Part shown: positions 59,358 through 64,000 of the stretch, one piece after another
Position numbering within the stretch: the first letter of the stretch is position 1
How the letters are laid out: each line of letters starts with the position of its first letter
From: JACVRW01 sp963819115
GTDB taxonomy: Bacteria; Actinomycetota; Thermoleophilia; Solirubrobacterales; Thermoleophilaceae
Assembly (NCBI GenBank): GCA_963819115.1
Contig: CAWFUR010000011.1
Coordinates: forward strand, 682,001-746,000
Length of the DNA stretch: 64,000 bases
Direction: 5' to 3'
Notes under the pieces: generated by a model
Seen by the model: only the letters and a program-made list of their open reading frames with translations
What the model was told of the DNA's origin: nothing
Database searches by the model: none
Program-made: the position numbers and the translations under genes

Positions 59358-62300
59358 CTAGCGGCCGGCGGCCGCGGTGCCCAGGTTGGCCGTATTGCGG
59401 GCGTCGTGCCCGACCTCGGGCCAGTCGCGCGCGGCGGACGCCGGGGCGGCCAGGTTCCAGGCGAACAGGTAGCCCTCGCGAGTGATGGCCACCATCTCGA
59501 GGCGCCCGTCGCCGTCCACGTCGCCGATGGCGGGCGTCGTGACCATCCAGCCCCCGGTCAGGCGCGGGAATCCCGGCGCCTCGGCGCCGGTGGCCGAGAT
59601 CGCATGAAGGTCGTACACCGCAGTGCCCTGGAGCGCCTCCTGGTTGCCGTCCCCGTCCACGTCGGCCACAGCCGGCGCGTTGAGGAAGGACAGGTCGGCC
59701 ACGCGCCTCGGGAACGCGGGTAGCTGGCGGCCGGTGGAGGTGTCGAATGCGGACAGCTGATCGTCCGACTGGATCTGGTCCTCGGACAGCTGGATGTCCA
59801 GCTGCCGGCCGATCCCGCCCGCGGCCGCGATGAAGTTCGGCTTCCCGCCGGTCAGGCTCCCGAAGACACCGCCGCTGAGCGACAGGATGCTCGGCGTGTC
59901 GTGCGAGTCGGAGCCCGCCCCGAGGTTCGCGTCGAGCACCCGCGGCCTGCCGTCGCCGCCGTTCCCGAGGAACGAGGAGCCGTCGCCACGTAGGAGGTAT
60001 CCGGGTCCGGTCGTTCCGAGGACGCCGATCTCAGGCTTGCCGTCCCCGTCGAGATCGGCCAGCGCGGGCTGGCCCCCGACCCCGTCGCCCACGACGGGCA
60101 GGATCTCGCAGCCCAGCTGCCCGATCTTGGCCGGGAAACCGGCCAGGAAGGGCGAACCCGGGCCGGCATTGCCGGTCGAGCGGACGGCGTAGAGCCGCGA
60201 GTTGCACGCGCCCGCGATGCTTCCGAGCGCGCTGAAGATCCCGCCGGTCACATTCATGGGCTCGCGGTACTCCTCGTTGGTGCCCACCACGATGTCGTCG
60301 CGCCCGTCACCGTCGATGTCCCCGATCGATGCCGTGTCGATGATCTTCGTGCCCTGAAGCTGGGCGGCGTCGGGCTTGAAGGTGACCGCGTGCGTGGTCG
60401 GGTCGATCGACTGGACCTTGGCCGGGTCCACGAGCTGCACCGGGAACCCGCTCAGGAGGCGGCCGTAGTGGGTCCACGCGTAGAGGTGCCGGTCGGTGGC
60501 GCCGTCCACGATCTCGAGGCCCGGCTTGCCGTCCAGGTTCGCCAGCGTCGGGCCGGCTAGGAAGCCGCGGTCCGTGCGGTTGTCCGGGGTCTTGGAGACC
60601 CCCACCGAGAAGTTCGCGTTCGTGCGCACCGGGAACCCCCGCAGAACCCGCCCGTGGCGGTCGTAGGCGAACACGTAGCCGGAGCCGTCGCTGACCACGA
60701 CCTCGGGCCGCCCGTCGCCGTCCACGTCACCCACCGCCACCGAGCGCGACAGGGCGGCGTGCCGCCCTCGCAGGAGGCCGGCGCGGTAGGCCGGGGCGTC
60801 GCGGTGGCCAGGCAGCAGGGAGGTCTGCACCGGCCAGCCCGGCAGCTCCGAGCGGCCGAAGCCCGAACCGCCCCGGTAGGCGTGCACGATCCCGTCGCTG
60901 GTGCCGATCAGGACATCGTCCACGCCGTCGCCGTTCAGGTCCGCGAGCCGCGGCGAGGTCTCGCCGTCCGAGGGAAGGCGGCGCGGGAAGCCGGGCAGAG
61001 CGTCGGTGTCCTGATGCAGGAAGGCGCTGCGGCGGTCCTCGCCGGTGCGACCGTGGTCGTCGCGCACCCGGACGCGGATCGTGAACGAGAACCGGTCCGG
61101 ATCGCCGTTGCCGGCCGGGATGTCGAGCGGCCCGCTCGTGGGCGGGTTCCCGAGCGCCGCGCGCAGGTGCGCGATCGAGACCGAGCAGAGCACCCCCCGG
61201 CGCGAATGGTGGAGCCCTGAGCTCGAGCACAGCGGATGCATCTCCGACTCGAGCGGTGACTCGTTGGGCGCCCCGAAGCCGGGCGCGCCCGGGTCCTTGA
61301 TCGTCCCGCGCCCGACGGACACCTCATAGCCGTAGGAGCGTGCCCGGCGGGCGTCCACCCGGCCCCGCACCACGAGCCTGCCGTCGCCAGGTGAGACGAG
61401 GGTGTACCAGTCGGGGTCGGTGATCTCGGCCTCGGGAGGGATGTTTCCGCTGGCCACCGCGCGCACCATGCGGTCCGCGTTGGCCCGGCCGTAGCCGAAG
61501 TACTCGTCGTAGCCGGGGATCGAGGGGAAGCGCCTGCTCGCGACCGACTGGCTGGTCGCGAAGTTCGCGGCCGGCGCGGGCGGCTTCGCCGTGAGGAAGT
61601 CGATGTCGTCCGCCTTCATGGTGAACAGCTGGCGGACCTCGTTGGAGGTGAGCGTTCGCCCGGCGTTGCGGGCGGCCGAGTAGAGCAGCCCCGCCATCCC
61701 GGCCGCCTTGCCGGTGGCCTCCGATGAGCATGAGGAGGAGGGGATCGCGACCGCCATGTGGCCGCCGTAGTTCGTGCACCCGTTGAGGAACAGGTAGGAG
61801 TGCGGGGATTCGCCCGAGTCGAACTTGGTCACCGAGTTCACGGTGATGGTGTCGGGATAGTTCGACGGGTAGTTGTGGTGCTTCGCCTCCTCGTCGGCCG
61901 CCGAGGCGATCACGGCCACGTTGTGCCGGTACGCGTACTGCACGGCGTCACGCGCGAAGCTCGAGTTGTTCACCGTGCCGAGGGCCTCCTGCACCACCGA
62001 CGCGCCGTTGTCCACGGCGTAGCCGACCGCGGGCGCGAAGTGGTTCACGTCTGCCACGAAGCTGTCGCCCACACGCTCCTCGATGAGCATGCAGTTCGGG
62101 CAGCTTCCGACGCCGTCCGTGCCGTTGTTGGCCTCGGCGCTCGAGTCCTCGGACTCGCCGGTCCCGTGGCCGTAGCGCACCAGGTCGGCGGGATCGTTGT
62201 CGTCCTCGGCGAAGTCCCAGCCGGAGATGTCGTCCACATACCCGTTGTGGTCGTCGTCGCGCCCGTCGGAGAAGGCCTTGATCAGGTCCTCAGGGTCGAG

Positions 62301-62819
62301 CAGCCCGTTCCCGTTGCGGTCGCCCACCCGCGTATCGCCCGCGTAGTCCTGCACGTTGAAGACGCCATCGCGGTTCTTGTCGTAGCTCCATGAGTGCTGG
62401 GGCCTCGGCAGCTCGCCGCGGTTGATGAAGAACTTGTTGACCAGGTCGGGCAGCGCCTCCTGCCAGCGGATCCCGGAGTCGAGCACCGAGATCCGGATGT
62501 CGGGGCGGCCGGTGGTGACCTGCCATGCCTTGTCCACGCTGGCGCCGCGCACACCGAACAGCTCCTGCGGGCTCGAGTCGATCGCGGCCTCGCCGGTCTT
62601 GCCCGAGCTCAGCTTCCAGTCGTCGTTGAAGTCGTTCGGGACCTCCGGCGGGTCCTTCTGCGGCAGGAAGGCGTAGCGCGCGAACGCGCTCGGGTCGGTG
62701 CCGGGTGGCGGCTTCGGGTACGGGAAGTCCGCCCAGGCGACGAGCGGCACGAGCAGCACCACGGCGAGCGCCGCGGCCGCTGCCGCGAGGACCTTCGCTC
62801 GTGTTGAATGCGCCGGCAC
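59358..62819 (-). CDS. secreted subtilisin-like (S8) protease with FG-GAP repeats
   Basis: 1153 residues. Signal peptide (LAVVLLVPLVAWADF). S8 catalytic domain at about residues 90-460: Asp in RISVLDSGIRW, His in VRYGHGTGESEDSS, and Ser in SSCSSEATGKAAGMAGLLYS, where the usual GTSMAxP is changed to CSSEATG but the Ser position is kept. A Ca-binding DxDxDG-like insert (DKNRDGVFNV, DRNGNGLLDPEDL) lies between Asp and His. From about residue 640 at least seven FG-GAP/VCBS-type motifs follow (DLNGDGVDDVLIG, DVDGDGRPEVVVS, DIDGDGRDDIVVG and others), forming a beta-propeller. Extracellular. Divergent from 62892. Confidence 0.92.
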   Translation of the reverse strand: MPAHSTRAKVLAAAAAALAVVLLVPLVAWADFPYPKPPPGTDPSAFARYAFLPQKDPPEVPNDFNDDWKLSSGKTGEAAIDSSPQELFGVRGASVDKAWQVTTGRPDIRISVLDSGIRWQEALPDLVNKFFINRGELPRPQHSWSYDKNRDGVFNVQDYAGDTRVGDRNGNGLLDPEDLIKAFSDGRDDDHNGYVDDISGWDFAEDDNDPADLVRYGHGTGESEDSSAEANNGTDGVGSCPNCMLIEERVGDSFVADVNHFAPAVGYAVDNGASVVQEALGTVNNSSFARDAVQYAYRHNVAVIASAADEEAKHHNYPSNYPDTITVNSVTKFDSGESPHSYLFLNGCTNYGGHMAVAIPSSSCSSEATGKAAGMAGLLYSAARNAGRTLTSNEVRQLFTMKADDIDFLTAKPPAPAANFATSQSVASRRFPSIPGYDEYFGYGRANADRMVRAVASGNIPPEAEITDPDWYTLVSPGDGRLVVRGRVDARRARSYGYEVSVGRGTIKDPGAPGFGAPNESPLESEMHPLCSSSGLHHSRRGVLCSVSIAHLRAALGNPPTSGPLDIPAGNGDPDRFSFTIRVRVRDDHGRTGEDRRSAFLHQDTDALPGFPRRLPSDGETSPRLADLNGDGVDDVLIGTSDGIVHAYRGGSGFGRSELPGWPVQTSLLPGHRDAPAYRAGLLRGRHAALSRSVAVGDVDGDGRPEVVVSDGSGYVFAYDRHGRVLRGFPVRTNANFSVGVSKTPDNRTDRGFLAGPTLANLDGKPGLEIVDGATDRHLYAWTHYGRLLSGFPVQLVDPAKVQSIDPTTHAVTFKPDAAQLQGTKIIDTASIGDIDGDGRDDIVVGTNEEYREPMNVTGGIFSALGSIAGACNSRLYAVRSTGNAGPGSPFLAGFPAKIGQLGCEILPVVGDGVGGQPALADLDGDGKPEIGVLGTTGPGYLLRGDGSSFLGNGGDGRPRVLDANLGAGSDSHDTPSILSLSGGVFGSLTGGKPNFIAAAGGIGRQLDIQLSEDQIQSDDQLSAFDTSTGRQLPAFPRRVADLSFLNAPAVADVDGDGNQEALQGTAVYDLHAISATGAEAPGFPRLTGGWMVTTPAIGDVDGDGRLEMVAITREGYLFAWNLAAPASAARDWPEVGHDARNTANLGTAAAGR

Positions 62820-62891
62820 GCGTGGGCGAGCCTATTTCAGCGCGTGGGTCGAGCGCCAGGGGGAAGCGGTTCTTGCGTTTCGCCGCGGTCC

Positions 62892-64000
62892 ATGGTCAAC
62901 TTCGACTGGAGGCGGGGACGCGATTCGTACGTCGCTTCTGTCCCCCCGCCCAACGTGGACTTGCATCGCCGCTGCCCAAAGGCATCCCGCGCCCTCGTCC
63001 GATACCTGGCTGTCGGCGTGAGCGGGCTTGCGGCACTGCCGGCGAGCGCTCTCGGCGCGCCCCCCAACGACAGCTACTTCAGCATCGCGGGCCGGCTCAA
63101 CCAGCCGGGGACGCCGCTGGCCAAGTCCTACGTCGTGAGCTCAAACAACATCGGCGCGAGCGATGAGGGCTTCGAGCACAACCAATGCAGACCGCCAAGT
63201 GCGAACGGCCAGGTCACCAACTTCGGGTCGTCCGTGTTCTACGAGATCAACCCTCCCATTACCGGAAGGTTCAACATCGTCGTGACCCCCGTTGGAGGAT
63301 TCCTGCCCGTCGTGGCCCTGTACGAGTTCACGCCGCTGGCATACCCGAGCTACAACTACTCGAACAACGCCCCCTGCAACGGTCCCGCGCCTCCGCTCAA
63401 CACGGCGACGCTGACCCCGCAGCCGTCCTTCCCGGTGCTCGCTGCGGGCAGGCATTACAAGATCCAGATCGGCGGGGTGAAGAGCCCGAACGACCCGGGA
63501 GGCACGTCTTCGCAGGGGAGCTTCACCCTCCGGCTGAGCTATGACCCCGACACGGACGGCGACGGGCTGTTCGACAGTGCCGACCGCTGCGCGAACGCCC
63601 GCGGGCCCTCCGGCCTCGGCGGCTGCCCCGACCGCGACGCCGACGGCGTCGCGGACATCGACGACCGCTGCCCCAAGGAGAACAACGAGTATCGGCCCGA
63701 CAGGCGCAGGCGGGGCTGTCTGCAGATCCTCCAGCTCGATGACGACGTGACTCCCAAGCTGAGCTTCAACGGCATCCCCGGCTACGGCATCAGGGTCACC
63801 CGGTTCATCGTCAGTGGGGTCCCGCGCGGAGCCAGGGTTCGGGTCAGCTGCAGGACGCCACACGGGCGAAGCTGCGGGAAGCGCGCACGCACCGCGCGCC
63901 GGCTGCGATTCGACAACCTCCGGCGCAAGCGGCTGGCGGCAGGCAGCCGGATCACCGTGAGTGTGACCGCGCGCAGGTCGGTGGGCTACTTCGGTCGCTA
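62892..64000 (+). CDS. secreted protein with thrombospondin type 3-like repeats (partial, 3' end off window)
   Basis: The plus strand reads open from ATG 62892 (or GTG 62955, nearer the signal peptide) to the window edge without a stop, so at least 369 codons. Signal peptide RYLAVGVSGLAALPASALGA. The N-terminal part is a beta-rich domain (PPNDSYFSIAGRLNQPGTPL, VFYEINPPITGRFNIVV). Then come two Ca-binding acidic repeats (DPDTDGDGLFDSADRC and DRDADGVADIDDRC) of thrombospondin type 3 style, and an Arg/Cys-rich C-terminal region. Role unknown; extracellular, perhaps adhesive or enzyme-associated. Confidence 0.85.
   Translation, partial: MVNFDWRRGRDSYVASVPPPNVDLHRRCPKASRALVRYLAVGVSGLAALPASALGAPPNDSYFSIAGRLNQPGTPLAKSYVVSSNNIGASDEGFEHNQCRPPSANGQVTNFGSSVFYEINPPITGRFNIVVTPVGGFLPVVALYEFTPLAYPSYNYSNNAPCNGPAPPLNTATLTPQPSFPVLAAGRHYKIQIGGVKSPNDPGGTSSQGSFTLRLSYDPDTDGDGLFDSADRCANARGPSGLGGCPDRDADGVADIDDRCPKENNEYRPDRRRRGCLQILQLDDDVTPKLSFNGIPGYGIRVTRFIVSGVPRGARVRVSCRTPHGRSCGKRARTARRLRFDNLRRKRLAAGSRITVSVTARRSVGYFGR

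Noticed and set aside
1..64000. CRISPR arrays, tRNA or rRNA genes
   Set aside because: No regularly spaced repeats with spacers and no tRNA cloverleaf or rRNA-like sequence noticed by eye; a tRNA or Rfam scan was not possible.

Overview
The window is high-GC DNA (G or C in most third codon positions) with genes on both strands, short gaps and many ATGA/GTGA start-stop overlaps. The content fits an Actinomycetota genome, most likely class Thermoleophilia (Solirubrobacter-like). The reasons are an actinobacterial-style qcrC-qcrA-qcrB cluster, a SigB/SigF-family sigma factor, a DrrA/DrrB-like ABC transporter, SPW-repeat and DUF4396 membrane proteins, an F420-type (LLM) oxidoreductase remnant and exported proteins with repeated DIVDG motifs. 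The class assignment is inference. I saw no rRNA, tRNA, CRISPR array, transposase or phage gene.

Layout. 1-3 kb: two paralogous Crp/Fnr-like regulators (the first cut by the window edge) on either side of a type IV pilin-like gene, then a sigma factor gene. 3.3-16.1 kb: one unbroken run of 12 plus-strand genes. A PoxB-like TPP enzyme, an enolase-superfamily enzyme, a small membrane protein, a gluconate-2-dehydrogenase-subunit-3-like protein and a GMC flavoprotein lead straight into a caa3-type oxidase (ctaC with fused cytochrome c, ctaD, ctaE) and a bcc complex (qcrC, qcrA, qcrB). Ten of the eleven junctions overlap. The arrangement suggests that organic-acid or sugar-acid oxidation is co-expressed with the terminal respiratory chain. 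A CtaG-type assembly factor lies convergently just downstream.

17-32 kb: transporters and membrane proteins (MFS with an unusual C-terminal extension, DUF4396, SPW, YihY/BrkB, DUF2254, MMPL), an SDR, a GH15 gene broken by a one-base frameshift, and a beta-propeller/metallophosphatase fusion lying between two copies of a duplicated segment. 32-42 kb: a decayed gene remnant, a DUF6351-like secreted protein, a BBE-type FAD oxidase, a VanR/VanS-like two-component system divergent from a VanY-like carboxypeptidase with a direct-repeat candidate operator between them, a frameshifted beta-helix lipoprotein, a sulfotransferase, and peptidase T. 43-51 kb: aldehyde dehydrogenase, an orphan GAF histidine kinase, and a possible catabolic cluster (unknown CxxC protein, SDR, cyclase, thiolase, shortened LLM protein). 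51-64 kb: a GGDEF-EAL protein, a fused ABC exporter, PaiB-like and Bax-inhibitor-1-like proteins, a second aldehyde dehydrogenase with a cupin, and a large secreted S8 protease with FG-GAP repeats divergent from a partial thrombospondin-type-3-repeat protein.

Several genes are broken or shortened (GH15, the beta-helix lipoprotein, the LLM oxidoreductase, a cupin stub, the duplicated membrane gene, the 32.4 kb remnant and debris near 56.6 kb). This is either real decay or, for the two single-base frameshifts, possible assembly error. The best candidate for an undescribed system is the carbon-oxidation/respiration operon at 3.3-16.1 kb.
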